Below, piece after piece: positions 1 through 5,556 of a DNA stretch of 10,016 nucleotides; position 1 is the first letter of the stretch, and the number at the start of each line of letters is the position of its first letter. The notes beneath the pieces are model-generated. The model saw only the letters and a program-made list of their open reading frames with translations. It did not search any database and was not told the DNA's origin. This DNA comes from Phycisphaerales bacterium (GTDB taxonomy: Bacteria > Planctomycetota > Phycisphaerae > SM23-33): the NCBI GenBank assembly GCA_003171235.1, contig PMYM01000277.1, forward strand, positions 6,578 through 16,593, written 5' to 3'. The translations under genes and the position numbers were made by a program.

Positions 1-746
1 TCAGCGGCATCAGCTACCAGCCGGTGAGTTTCTCGGGGCGGATCGACCCGGCCGAGCTCCAGCAGAAGCGCTACACCCTGGGCGACCTGGCGATCGACCT
101 GGGCAAGGCCTCCGGCGCCGTGCCGCTGCGCGACATGTACCCGCTGTCCATCGTGGCCCCGCTGGGGCAGTTCCTCCAGGCCCTCTCCGGCCAGCCCAAG
201 ATCCGCCCCTCCTGCCACACCGACTGCGCCTTCGGCACGTACTTCCTGGTCAGCCCCGAGGGCAAGGCCTTCCCCTTCCCGGCCGTTATCGACGTGGAGG
301 GCATGTTCACGGACATGAACCGCCTGGCCCGCAAACTCGAGCCCAAGGGAGGCAAGCTCAACTGGCTGGACAAGCTGGAGATCCTGGCGATGTTCAAGCG
401 GCACTTCCAGCCGGCCAATGCCCCGCCCGGTCTGGACGTCAAGGGTTTCATGCGCACGCTGCGCGGGCTGGTGGACAAGCACGTGGGGCGAGGGCCCTCG
501 GCCGCCACCTATCGCACCCTGCTGTGCGCGGGCATGCACTTCCAGGACCGCTACAACTACGACGTGCAGCGCTCCAAGCGCTGCGTCATCCTGTATTCCA
601 CGCCCGAAGGCATCTTCCCCTTCTGCACGTACAACTGCGGCCCGGAATATCGCCGGTTCGTCGAGGCCGGCCACCAGCAAGGCGCGTATCGCCCCGAGAC
701 CGCCCGCGCCGCCAAACCCGCCATTCTCCTGGAGAACGCCCGATGA
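1..746 (+). CDS. Radical SAM protein, MJ0619/Tes-like family, C-terminal part (5' truncated)
   Basis: The reading frame is open from base 3 at the left edge to TGA at 744-746, so this is the last 247 residues of a longer protein. A GTG at 24 is internal rather than the start, because the frame continues upstream with plausible sequence (SGISYQPVSFSGRI). What is seen: a QPVSF-SGR segment, an RDMYPL segment, a Cys-rich RPSCHTDCAFGTY segment, a conserved-looking VIDVEG, and a C-terminal block GMHFQDRYNYD-x4-KRCVILYSTPEG-x3-FCTYNCGPEY. From memory this layout matches the C-terminal part of the large radical SAM enzymes typified by Methanocaldococcus MJ0619 and methanogen Tes (GDGT-MAS), which join lipid chains by C-C bond formation; MJ0619 was earlier proposed as a methanopterin methylase. 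The radical SAM CxxxCxxC motif would lie outside the window. The substrate here is unknown. The gene overlaps the following lipoprotein by ATGA, suggesting translational coupling. Confidence 0.7.
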   Translation, partial: SGISYQPVSFSGRIDPAELQQKRYTLGDLAIDLGKASGAVPLRDMYPLSIVAPLGQFLQALSGQPKIRPSCHTDCAFGTYFLVSPEGKAFPFPAVIDVEGMFTDMNRLARKLEPKGGKLNWLDKLEILAMFKRHFQPANAPPGLDVKGFMRTLRGLVDKHVGRGPSAATYRTLLCAGMHFQDRYNYDVQRSKRCVILYSTPEGIFPFCTYNCGPEYRRFVEAGHQQGAYRPETARAAKPAILLENAR

Positions 747-1258
747 AAAATCGCACCCTGGTCCTGTTGTCGGCCGCCCTGCTGCTGTCGGGCTGCGCCC
801 AGCCGCCTCCGCCCACGCCCTCCGGGGTGAGCGGCCAATCCGCCAGCCTCAACGGCCTGACGCTGTCGGTGCAGGCCCCCACCCGCTCGTACACCACCGG
901 CCAGACGGCCCCGCTGACCATCACCGCCCTCAACACCACCCATCGCGACATGACGATTCTCGCCCCCGACGGGGCGTTGGCATACGTCGCGCTGGTGCGC
1001 AAGACGCGCCTGGGCCCGGAAACCCTCAAGCGCTATCCCCAGTCATCCCTGCAGGTGCGGACGCCCTGGGTGCTGCCGGCAGGGAAAAGCCGCGAATTCC
1101 GCATGGAAATGACAATCGGCCCCGATTGGCCCACCGGGGAACCGCTTAGCCTGCGGGCCGAGCTGAACGGCGTGCCCGGCCTGCAGGCCGGCCTGACGAT
1201 CATAGTCCAGCCGGCTGCTCCCGCTGCCCCTGCCCCGGCCGCTACCCAACCTAAATGA
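743..1258 (+). CDS. Small secreted lipoprotein with a predicted beta-sandwich (BsuPI-like) domain
   Basis: The product is 171 residues. The ATG at 743 overlaps the stop of the upstream gene (ATGA), and GGAG at 731-734 lies 8 nt before it, which supports this start over longer in-frame options. The N-terminus is a clear type II signal peptide: MKNR, a hydrophobic stretch, then the lipobox LLSGC with the lipidated Cys at residue 18. A Pro-rich linker follows. The mature part (about residues 33-155) has a beta-rich pattern with SYTTGQTAPLTITALNTT, then WVLPAGKSREF, which resembles BsuPI/intracellular proteinase-inhibitor or Ig-like folds; this resemblance is by pattern only. The C-terminus is a low-complexity Ala/Pro tail. 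The protein is probably anchored to the inner or outer membrane facing the periplasm. The molecular role is unknown, and coupling to the radical SAM gene is the only functional hint. Confidence 0.8.
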   Translation: MKNRTLVLLSAALLLSGCAQPPPPTPSGVSGQSASLNGLTLSVQAPTRSYTTGQTAPLTITALNTTHRDMTILAPDGALAYVALVRKTRLGPETLKRYPQSSLQVRTPWVLPAGKSREFRMEMTIGPDWPTGEPLSLRAELNGVPGLQAGLTIIVQPAAPAAPAPAATQPK

Positions 1259-1269
1259 CACAAGGGTGC

Positions 1270-1302
1270 CATGCCCTTACGCGTCTTTTGCGGAAGGGCA
1301 TG
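1270..1302. repeat. Palindromic hairpin downstream of the lipoprotein gene
   Basis: The arms CATGCCCTT (1270-1278) and AAGGGCATG (1294-1302) pair perfectly, and CGC/GCG (1280-1282/1290-1292) continues the stem inside. It starts 12 nt after the lipoprotein stop, so it could end or stabilise that transcript. It lacks a T-run on either side, so a classical intrinsic terminator is not supported. Confidence 0.55.
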
Positions 1303-1313
1303 CAGACCGTAGG

Positions 1314-1347
1314 GCGTGCAACTTAGCACGAAGTGCGGGTTGCACGC
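1314..1347. repeat. Two-tier palindromic repeat
   Basis: The outer arms GCGTGCAAC (1314-1322) and GTTGCACGC (1339-1347) are perfect 9-bp complements. Inside them GCAC (1326-1329) and GTGC (1333-1336) pair around a GAA loop. The structure is that of a REP-like or interspersed palindromic unit. No T-tract follows. Confidence 0.55.
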
Positions 1348-1382
1348 GAAAAGAAGAAACAAGAAAACAGAAGAAGCAAAAA

Positions 1383-1480
1383 CCCCCGACTAACGTCGGG
1401 GGCTACAAGAAAGAACAAAACGATACTCGCAACCCACAACCCGCAACTGGGAACCCCGGAACCCCCGGCTTACGCCGGGG
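1383..1480. repeat. Pair of related GC-rich hairpins flanking a short tandem heptamer block
   Basis: Hairpin one is CCCCCGAC (1383-1390), loop TAAC, GTCGGGGG (1395-1402). Hairpin two is CCCCGGC (1463-1469), loop TTAC, GCCGGGG (1474-1480). The two share design and near-identical loops and look like copies of one element. Between them, 1430-1457 reads as four imperfect 7-mers (CAACCCA, CAACCCG, CAACTGG, GAACCCC). The rest of the gap is A-rich. No gene is visible in 1259-1497, and no convincing promoter or Shine-Dalgarno for the gene starting at 1498 could be picked out. Confidence 0.6.
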
Positions 1481-1497
1481 ATTAAATACAGACGCAA

Positions 1498-3024
1498 ATG
1501 AGCAGTGCTATCATAGATGTCCCCAAAAGTCCCCCGCCGCCCCAGCCGTCGCTGGAAGCGGAATTCCACCACCCGCTGGAGAACTACGTCGGGCGGCGCC
1601 CGTTCCGCTGGCTGCTGGGCCGGTTGACCCGCCAGCAGGGCGATTCCACCCCCCTGGAGCGCATCATCGCCAGCTACGGCAACCCCGCCGCCCCGCGCTG
1701 GCAGAAGATCAAGTACTGGCCCATGCACAAGTTCATCGACCGCATGCGCGGTTCGGTGAGCATGGATGTCTTCCGCAAGCAGTTGTCCGAGCACGCCCCC
1801 ACCCTGCGCGGGCTGGTGATTACGGCCCGGTCGGTGGCGGAGTTTGGCCTGACCACGCCGCAGCGCTTCACCGCCCCCTTGTTTGCCGTCTGGAACATCA
1901 CCAACCGCTGCAACCTGCGCTGCCGGCACTGCTACCAGTCCAGCCAGGCCCAGGCCCCCGCCCCGGAACTCTCCACTCAGGAGCGGCTGGCCGTGGTGGA
2001 CAAGCTGGGCAAGGCCTACGTGCCCATGCTGGCCATCGCCGGAGGCGAGCCGACCATCTGCCCCGACCTGCTGGCGGTGCTGAACCGGGCGGCCAAGTAC
2101 AAGATGCACACCACCATCGCCACCAACGGCGTGACCGTGACCGGGGACCTGGCCGACCAACTGGCCCAGGCCGGCGTGCGCTACGTGGAGATCTCGCTGG
2201 ACAGCGTCCATCCCCAGCGGCATGACGCCTTCCGGGGCGTACCCGGCATGTGGGCCAAGAGCGTCCGCGCCGCCCGCATCGTCGCCAAGACGCCCGGCCT
2301 GCAATTGGGCATCGCCATGTGCGTCCACCAGGGCAACTTCAGCGAGGTGCGCCAGATGATCGACTTGGCCATCTCGCTGGGTGCGGGTCGCTTTGCCCAC
2401 TTCAATTTCATACCCGTCGGCAGGGGGCTGGAGATGGTCTCGGGCGACATTACTCCCCCCCAGCGAGAAAAACTGCTGGCGATGCTCAACCAGGTGATGC
2501 AGGAGGGGCGAATCGGCGTGATCTCCACCGCCCCGCAACTGGGGCGGGTGTGCCTGATGCACGCCGGCCAGGACGGGCGGACAAGCTGCAGCCACGCCGG
2601 CTCGGGCATCGGGGCCAAGGCCAAGGTGGTGGCCAGGTACCTGGGCGGCTGCGGGGCCGGGCGCACCTATGTCTGCATCCAGCCCAACGGCGACGTGACG
2701 CCCTGCGTCTACCTGCCACACCGCGTGATGGGCAACCTGCGCGACAAGGAACTGGTGGAGATTTTCCGCGCCGACTATTATGAACTGCTCAACGACCGCA
2801 CGCGGCGGCTGCACCACTGCGGAAGCTGCGATTTTGCCAACTACTGCGGCGGCTGCCGCGCCCGCAGCGACGCCTACTTCGGCCGCCTGGACGCGGGCGA
2901 TCCCGGCTGCATCTGCAACCAGCACCAGTGGGACCAACTGGTCCGCCAGGGCGTCGTGCGCGTGCAGGACGACCCTCCGGCAGACGAATTTGAACTGACC
3001 CCCACCCGCCACGGCCCGGCGTAG
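1498..3024 (+). CDS. Radical SAM/SPASM domain protein, function unknown
   Basis: The product is 508 residues. ATG 1498 is the first start in frame but has no good Shine-Dalgarno, so a start slightly downstream is possible. Residues 1-130 form a Cys-free N-terminal region (Pro-rich, then helical and basic). The radical SAM core follows with CNLRCRHC (C138, C142, C145, the [4Fe-4S]-SAM ligands) and GGEP at 182-185, then a TIATNG strand and an EISLD strand. The C-terminal SPASM-type domain has Cys at 385, 393, 403, 441, 444, 450, 453, 471 and 473, enough for auxiliary Fe-S clusters. The IQPNGDVTPC and CGGCRAR motifs are typical of SPASM proteins such as the NirJ/AhbD group and peptide-modifying enzymes. 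It should be a cytoplasmic Fe-S enzyme using a 5'-deoxyadenosyl radical. The substrate cannot be told. The other radical SAM gene lies two genes upstream on the same strand, so a shared pathway is possible, but the 239-bp repeat-filled gap argues against a tight operon. Confidence 0.88.
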   Translation: MSSAIIDVPKSPPPPQPSLEAEFHHPLENYVGRRPFRWLLGRLTRQQGDSTPLERIIASYGNPAAPRWQKIKYWPMHKFIDRMRGSVSMDVFRKQLSEHAPTLRGLVITARSVAEFGLTTPQRFTAPLFAVWNITNRCNLRCRHCYQSSQAQAPAPELSTQERLAVVDKLGKAYVPMLAIAGGEPTICPDLLAVLNRAAKYKMHTTIATNGVTVTGDLADQLAQAGVRYVEISLDSVHPQRHDAFRGVPGMWAKSVRAARIVAKTPGLQLGIAMCVHQGNFSEVRQMIDLAISLGAGRFAHFNFIPVGRGLEMVSGDITPPQREKLLAMLNQVMQEGRIGVISTAPQLGRVCLMHAGQDGRTSCSHAGSGIGAKAKVVARYLGGCGAGRTYVCIQPNGDVTPCVYLPHRVMGNLRDKELVEIFRADYYELLNDRTRRLHHCGSCDFANYCGGCRARSDAYFGRLDAGDPGCICNQHQWDQLVRQGVVRVQDDPPADEFELTPTRHGPA

Positions 3025-3035
3025 GACCCCGCTTA

Positions 3036-3088
3036 GTGTCGCGGGCGTCTCGCTCACGCGAGATGCGCGGGCAGGATGCCCGCGACAC
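3036..3088. repeat. Interspersed palindromic element, family A (intergenic copy)
   Basis: The ends GTGTCGCGGGC (3036-3046) and GCCCGCGACAC (3078-3088) are perfect 11-bp inverted repeats. The right half forms a hairpin with an 8-bp stem and 3-nt loop (CGCGGGCA, GGA, TGCCCGCG, 3066-3084), and the left half is a decayed copy. The same element occurs inside dnaE at 7897-7951 and 9023-9071. Here it lies between two convergent genes (stops at 3024 and 3142), where its hairpins could slow transcription from both sides. Confidence 0.8.
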
Positions 3089-3141
3089 GCAAGAACGGCA
3101 AGTCCGCTCTGCCGTACCGGCAAGAGCGATCTTCCCCAACT

Positions 3142-3918
3142 TCACTCCACCTGCAGGATGCTGCTGGCGGCGTAGCGGTCTGAGACATAGACCGCCCGTC
3201 GCGGGCCGACGATGTCGTGGTGGGTGCGCCGCGCCAGGTCTGGGGTGTTGTTGACCTCCGACAGGTGCGCCAGCGAGACCCATTGCAGGCGGTCGTGGGC
3301 GTGCCGCAGGACCAGCTCGGCCGCCTCGAAGTTGGACAGGTGCCCGTGCCGGCCGGCGATGCGACGCTTGAGGTATGGCGGGTAGGGTCCGCTTTCCAGC
3401 ATGTCGGGATCGTAGTTGCTTTCCAGGTACAGGGCGTCCAGCCCGGCGATGATGCCCGGCAGGGCGTCGAAGACGCACCCCAGGTCGGTGAGAATCCCCA
3501 GCCGCCGCCTTTTCGCGCTGACCACGAAGGCCACCGGCTCGGCCGCGTCGTGGGGCGTGGCGACGGCCTCGATGCTCACCTGGCCGATGTGCAACGCCTG
3601 GCCGGCCCGGAAGTGCCGCAGGTCGGCGATCTGGCCCACGTTGCAGGACTGCTGGGCCGCCTGGTGCGTGAGGGGGGTCATGTAGATCGGCAGGTTAAAC
3701 AGGCGGGCGTAGATGCCGGCGCAGCGGGCATGGTCGGCGTGGTCGTGGGAGACGATCACCGCGTCCACCGCCCGGATGTCCCGGCCGTGCGTGGCCAGGC
3801 GCCCGGCCGCCTGCCGGCCGCTGATGCCGGCGTCGAACAGCAGCCGCACGCCCTCGGCCTCCACGTAAATGCAGTTGCCGTTGGAGCCGCTATTGAGGGA
3901 GCAGCAGAGCATCGGCAC
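3142..3918 (-). CDS. Metallo-beta-lactamase-fold hydrolase, YycJ/WalJ-like
   Basis: The product is 258 residues, the usual size for the YycJ family. The start is GTG at 3918 (MPMLCC); an in-frame ATG two codons on (3912) is equally possible, since neither has a clear ribosome site. The family-typical N-terminus CSLNSGSNGNC is followed by FDAG, then the metal-binding motif SHDHADH (residues 57-63), TPHD at 121-124, a TDLG at 144-147, and H193/H218 motifs (HLSN, HLSE). These match the HxHxDH two-metal site of the fold. Relatives act on nucleic acids; YycJ has been linked to exonuclease activity and mismatch repair, and WalJ sits in the WalRK operon of Firmicutes. Here no two-component genes are adjacent. 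The gene is the last of three - strand genes and converges on the radical SAM gene. Confidence 0.85.
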   Translation of the reverse strand: MPMLCCSLNSGSNGNCIYVEAEGVRLLFDAGISGRQAAGRLATHGRDIRAVDAVIVSHDHADHARCAGIYARLFNLPIYMTPLTHQAAQQSCNVGQIADLRHFRAGQALHIGQVSIEAVATPHDAAEPVAFVVSAKRRRLGILTDLGCVFDALPGIIAGLDALYLESNYDPDMLESGPYPPYLKRRIAGRHGHLSNFEAAELVLRHAHDRLQWVSLAHLSEVNNTPDLARRTHHDIVGPRRAVYVSDRYAASSILQVE

Positions 3919-3950
3919 ATGATACCAGCGGGGAAACTAATTCCTGAAAA

Positions 3951-3982
3951 GGTTAATCGGTTAATCAGTGAATCGGTTAATC
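3951..3982. repeat. Short tandem repeat, four 8-nt units
   Basis: It reads GGTTAATC, GGTTAATC, AGTGAATC, GGTTAATC. The reverse-complement phrase (GATTAACC), also in four units, occurs inside the Y-family polymerase gene at 5620-5651. The block is AT-rich in a GC-rich region and lies between the hydrolase start and the terminator-like hairpin. Confidence 0.8.
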
Positions 3983-3991
3983 GGAAACTGA

Positions 3992-4026
3992 AAGAAGGCA
4001 GGGCCTTATTCGGGCTCTGCCTTCTT
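3992..4026 (-). terminator. Terminator-like hairpin downstream of the YjbQ-like gene
   Basis: A 14-pair stem (AAGAAGGCAGGGCC at 3992-4005 against GGCTCTGCCTTCTT at 4013-4026, one G-T pair) closes a 7-nt loop. Read on the - strand, it comes 31 nt after the stop at 4057 and is followed by TTCAGTTTCC, a weak U-tract. It could also work on the + strand, but no + gene needs it. It separates yjbQ from the hydrolase gene. Confidence 0.5.
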
Positions 4027-4047
4027 CAATTGAAAATTGACAATTGG
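4027..4047. repeat. Short tandem repeat, three 7-nt units
   Basis: It reads CAATTGA, AAATTGA, CAATTGG, directly next to the terminator-like hairpin. It shares its layout (AT-rich, 7-8-nt units) with the blocks at 3951, 5076 and 5620. Confidence 0.6.
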
Positions 4048-4056
4048 CAATCCCTG

Positions 4057-4461
4057 CTACCCTTCCGTCACCGCCACGTGCACCTGGCGGCTGCGCGGGC
4101 CGTCGAACTCGCAGAAGTAGATGGCCTGCCAGGTCCCCAGCACCAGCCGCCCCTGGCGCACCAGCACCTGGGTAGCGACCCCCACCAGCGAGCTCTTGAC
4201 GTGGGCGGCGGAGTTGCCCTCGTGGTGGTCGTAGAAATCCCGCTCGTGCGGCACGGCTGCGTCCAGGGCCGCCAGCACGTCGTGCACCACGTCGGGGTCG
4301 GCGTTCTCGTTGATGGTTACGCCGGCGGTGGTGTGGGGCACGAAGACGGTGGCCAGGCCTTCGGCGATGCGGCTGTCGGCAACGGCCTTAGCCACGCGCT
4401 CGGTGATGTCGATCATCTCGTCCCGCCGCCGGCTGTGGATGTCAAAAGTGAATATGTGCAT
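4057..4461 (-). CDS. yjbQ: YjbQ/UPF0047 family protein (secondary thiamine-phosphate synthase type)
   Basis: The product is 134 residues, the normal family length, with every hallmark present: VPHTTAGVTINENADPDV (residues 41-58), HHEGNSAAHVKSSLVG (79-94) and LGTWQAIYFCEFDGPRSR (108-125). His43, His79/80 and His87 are candidate metal ligands. E. coli YjbQ has weak thiamine-phosphate synthase activity in vitro, which gives the family its name; the real cellular role is not settled. It is cytoplasmic and usually trimeric in solved relatives. The ATG at 4461 follows GGAG at 4473-4476 (11-nt spacing). An intrinsic terminator ends only about 16 nt upstream of this start, so the gene must depend on read-through or on an unseen promoter. 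Confidence 0.93.
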   Translation of the reverse strand: MHIFTFDIHSRRRDEMIDITERVAKAVADSRIAEGLATVFVPHTTAGVTINENADPDVVHDVLAALDAAVPHERDFYDHHEGNSAAHVKSSLVGVATQVLVRQGRLVLGTWQAIYFCEFDGPRSRQVHVAVTEG

Positions 4462-4477
4462 AAAACCTACCGCTCCG

Positions 4478-4507
4478 AAAAACAGGGGCAGCCTTGCGGG
4501 CTGCCCC
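4478..4507 (-). terminator. Intrinsic terminator of the bacterioferritin gene
   Basis: On the - strand a perfect 9-bp GC-rich stem (GGGGCAGCC / GGCTGCCCC, 4499-4507 with 4485-4493, 5-nt loop) is followed by TGTTTTTC (from 4484 down to 4477). This is a textbook Rho-independent terminator, about 70 nt after the bfr stop. It sits just before the YjbQ-like gene. Confidence 0.75.
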
Positions 4508-4510
4508 GAT

Positions 4511-4527
4511 CCGGCGTGCGACGCCGG
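4511..4527. repeat. Small perfect hairpin beside the terminator
   Basis: CCGGCGT (4511-4517), loop GCG, ACGCCGG (4521-4527). On the - strand it comes immediately before the terminator, 3 nt away. It may be part of the same termination region or of an attenuator-like leader for the next gene. The rest of 4528-4576 shows nothing recognisable. Confidence 0.45.
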
Positions 4528-4576
4528 AAGTCGTTACGATCTGCCCAAGGCGGCAATGGGTGCGGATACCGCGGGG

Positions 4577-5053
4577 TTATTCTTCCTTGCGGATCTGGTG
4601 GCCCAGGAAGATCTGCAGCCCCGTCTGGCCGACCTGATCCTTCCGCTCCTCGATCTCGTTCACGTGCTGGTCCTCGTCCTTGAGGATGCTCTCCAGCAGT
4701 TCGCGGCTGGCGTTGTCGCCCACCTCGACGGCCAGGCGAACGGCCTCGTTGTAGCTGCGGACGGCGCCATGCTCGAGCTTCAGGTCGCTGTCCAACTGTT
4801 TGGGCACGTCGGGGCCGATGCGGATCTCGCGCAGGGTGGTGACGACCGGCGTGCCCTCCAAGAACAGTATGCGGCCGATGAGCTTCTCGGCGTGCTTCAT
4901 CTCGGTGACGGCCCGCCCCTCGATCCAGTGGTGCAGCCGCTGGTAGCCCCAGTTATCGTTCATCTCCGAGTGCACCATGTACTGGTTGATGGCGGTCAAT
5001 TCATCGGCCAGCAGGGAATTGAGCTTCTCCAGCAGTTTCTTATTACCTTTCAT
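4577..5053 (-). CDS. bfr: Bacterioferritin
   Basis: The product is 158 residues, the same size as E. coli Bfr. All six ferroxidase ligands fall at the classical numbers: E18, E51, H54, E94, E127 and H130. Met52, the axial haem ligand of true bacterioferritins, is also present. The protein forms a 24-subunit cytoplasmic shell that oxidises Fe(II) and stores iron, with haem at the subunit interfaces. The fold is a four-helix bundle; the C-terminus IFLGHQIRKEE matches the fifth short helix. The start is fixed by AAGGAGT (5059-5065) 5 nt upstream of ATG 5053. No Bfd-type ferredoxin gene is adjacent. It has its own promoter region upstream and terminator downstream, so it is likely a single-gene unit. 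Confidence 0.96.
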   Translation of the reverse strand: MKGNKKLLEKLNSLLADELTAINQYMVHSEMNDNWGYQRLHHWIEGRAVTEMKHAEKLIGRILFLEGTPVVTTLREIRIGPDVPKQLDSDLKLEHGAVRSYNEAVRLAVEVGDNASRELLESILKDEDQHVNEIEERKDQVGQTGLQIFLGHQIRKEE

Positions 5054-5058
5054 CAGCG

Positions 5059-5065
5059 ACTCCTT
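5059..5065 (-). promoter_or_regulatory. Shine-Dalgarno site of bfr
   Basis: Read on the - strand it is AAGGAGT, 5 nt before the ATG. It is the strongest ribosome site placed at a start in the window, and several neighbours have weak or no such site. Confidence 0.75.
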
Positions 5066-5075
5066 GAAGAGTTAG

Positions 5076-5170
5076 GATTTTCGATTTTCGATGTTCGATT
5101 TTCGATTGAAGAGCCAGGGCGGATTGTAGGCCGTGGCTGATTGAAATCAAAAATCGCAAATCGAAAATAT
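5076..5170. repeat. Inverted AT-rich heptamer repeat in the bfr leader
   Basis: The left arm (5076-5107) is four 7-mers, GATTTTC, GATTTTC, GATGTTC, GATTTTC, plus GATT. The right arm (about 5143-5170) carries the same phrase inverted (on the - strand GATTTGC, GATTTTT, GATTTC). AGCCA (5112-5116) and TGGCT (5134-5138) pair inside. The whole forms a large imperfect stem-loop in what would be the untranslated leader of bfr. Confidence 0.65.
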
Positions 5171-5186
5171 TAAAGATGACCGCGGC

Positions 5187-5215
5187 ATTATATGGGCGGG
5201 GGCTGACGGGTTCTA
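5187..5215 (-). promoter_or_regulatory. Putative bfr promoter
   Basis: On the - strand a perfect -10 TATAAT (5192-5187) is preceded at 17 nt by TAGAAC (5215-5210), a poor -35 (3 of 6). The predicted transcript would have a leader of about 125 nt that includes the inverted heptamer repeat. The call rests mainly on the -10 element. Confidence 0.45.
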
Positions 5216-5243
5216 GAAAAACCGGCCTCCCCTCATTGCGCTG

Positions 5244-5272
5244 TTGACGCCCGCGATCCAGGCCGATATAGT
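5244..5272 (+). promoter_or_regulatory. Sigma-70-type promoter of the polymerase cassette
   Basis: TTGACG (5244-5249), an ideal 17-nt spacer, and TATAGT (5267-5272) match the housekeeping consensus at 5 of 6 and 5 of 6. The start point would be near 5279, giving a leader of about 23 nt before ATG 5302. It is divergent from the putative bfr promoter. A GTTA-N7-GTTC sequence at 5273-5287 overlaps the start point and might be an operator. Confidence 0.6.
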
Positions 5273-5301
5273 GTTAGGTGTTTGTTCGGGATGAGTTGAC
5301 T

Positions 5302-5553
5302 ATGAAAATCGAGCCGATCCAGGAAGCAATCTCGGTGCGGGCGGATTTTTCCGCCGGGGCCATCCTGCCGCGTAGCTTTCAGTGGCACGGGCGGAGCTAC
5401 CCGGTGCAGGCCGTTAACGGCCAGTGGCTGGATCGCCAGTCCGACGGCTACCGCCTGCATTACAGCGTCCAGTCCGGCGACGAAACCTATTACATCCACT
5501 TCTCCAGCCTCCAGGTGCAGTGGTGGCTGGACCAGGTGGTGCTGGAAGGATAG
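5302..5553 (+). CDS. Small DUF6504-like protein, first gene of the polymerase cassette
   Basis: The product is 83 residues from ATG 5302; a GTG at 5278 in the same frame is less likely because it would lie at the predicted transcription start. The sequence shows PIQEAISVRADF, then FQWHGRSYPVQAVNGQW, then TYYIHFSSLQVQWWLDQV: a beta-rich, aromatic-rich small domain with no Cys and no signal peptide. The F-W-GR-Y-V-V-W spacing resembles DUF6504, small proteins that from memory sit beside imuB/dnaE2 polymerase genes in actinobacteria. The biochemical function is unknown. Its stop is only 3 nt before the ATG of the Y-family polymerase, so the two should be co-translated, and a role as accessory or regulator of that polymerase is an inference. 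Confidence 0.75.
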   Translation: MKIEPIQEAISVRADFSAGAILPRSFQWHGRSYPVQAVNGQWLDRQSDGYRLHYSVQSGDETYYIHFSSLQVQWWLDQVVLEG

Positions 5554-5556
5554 TTC

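Noticed and set aside
1390..3123. A 577-codon open frame on the - strand opposite the radical SAM gene
   Set aside because: It is antisense to a protein with clear radical SAM and SPASM motifs, its translation is low-complexity Ala/Gly/His-rich, and GC-rich third positions keep the opposite frame open by chance.
3217..4683. A 488-codon + strand open frame across the hydrolase and YjbQ-like genes
   Set aside because: It runs antisense to two recognised genes and part of a third, crosses repeats and a terminator, and its translation has no recognisable motif.
5291..5299. Mini-ORF ATGAGTTGA just before the small DUF6504-like gene
   Set aside because: It is two codons long with no ribosome site; it most likely arises by chance.
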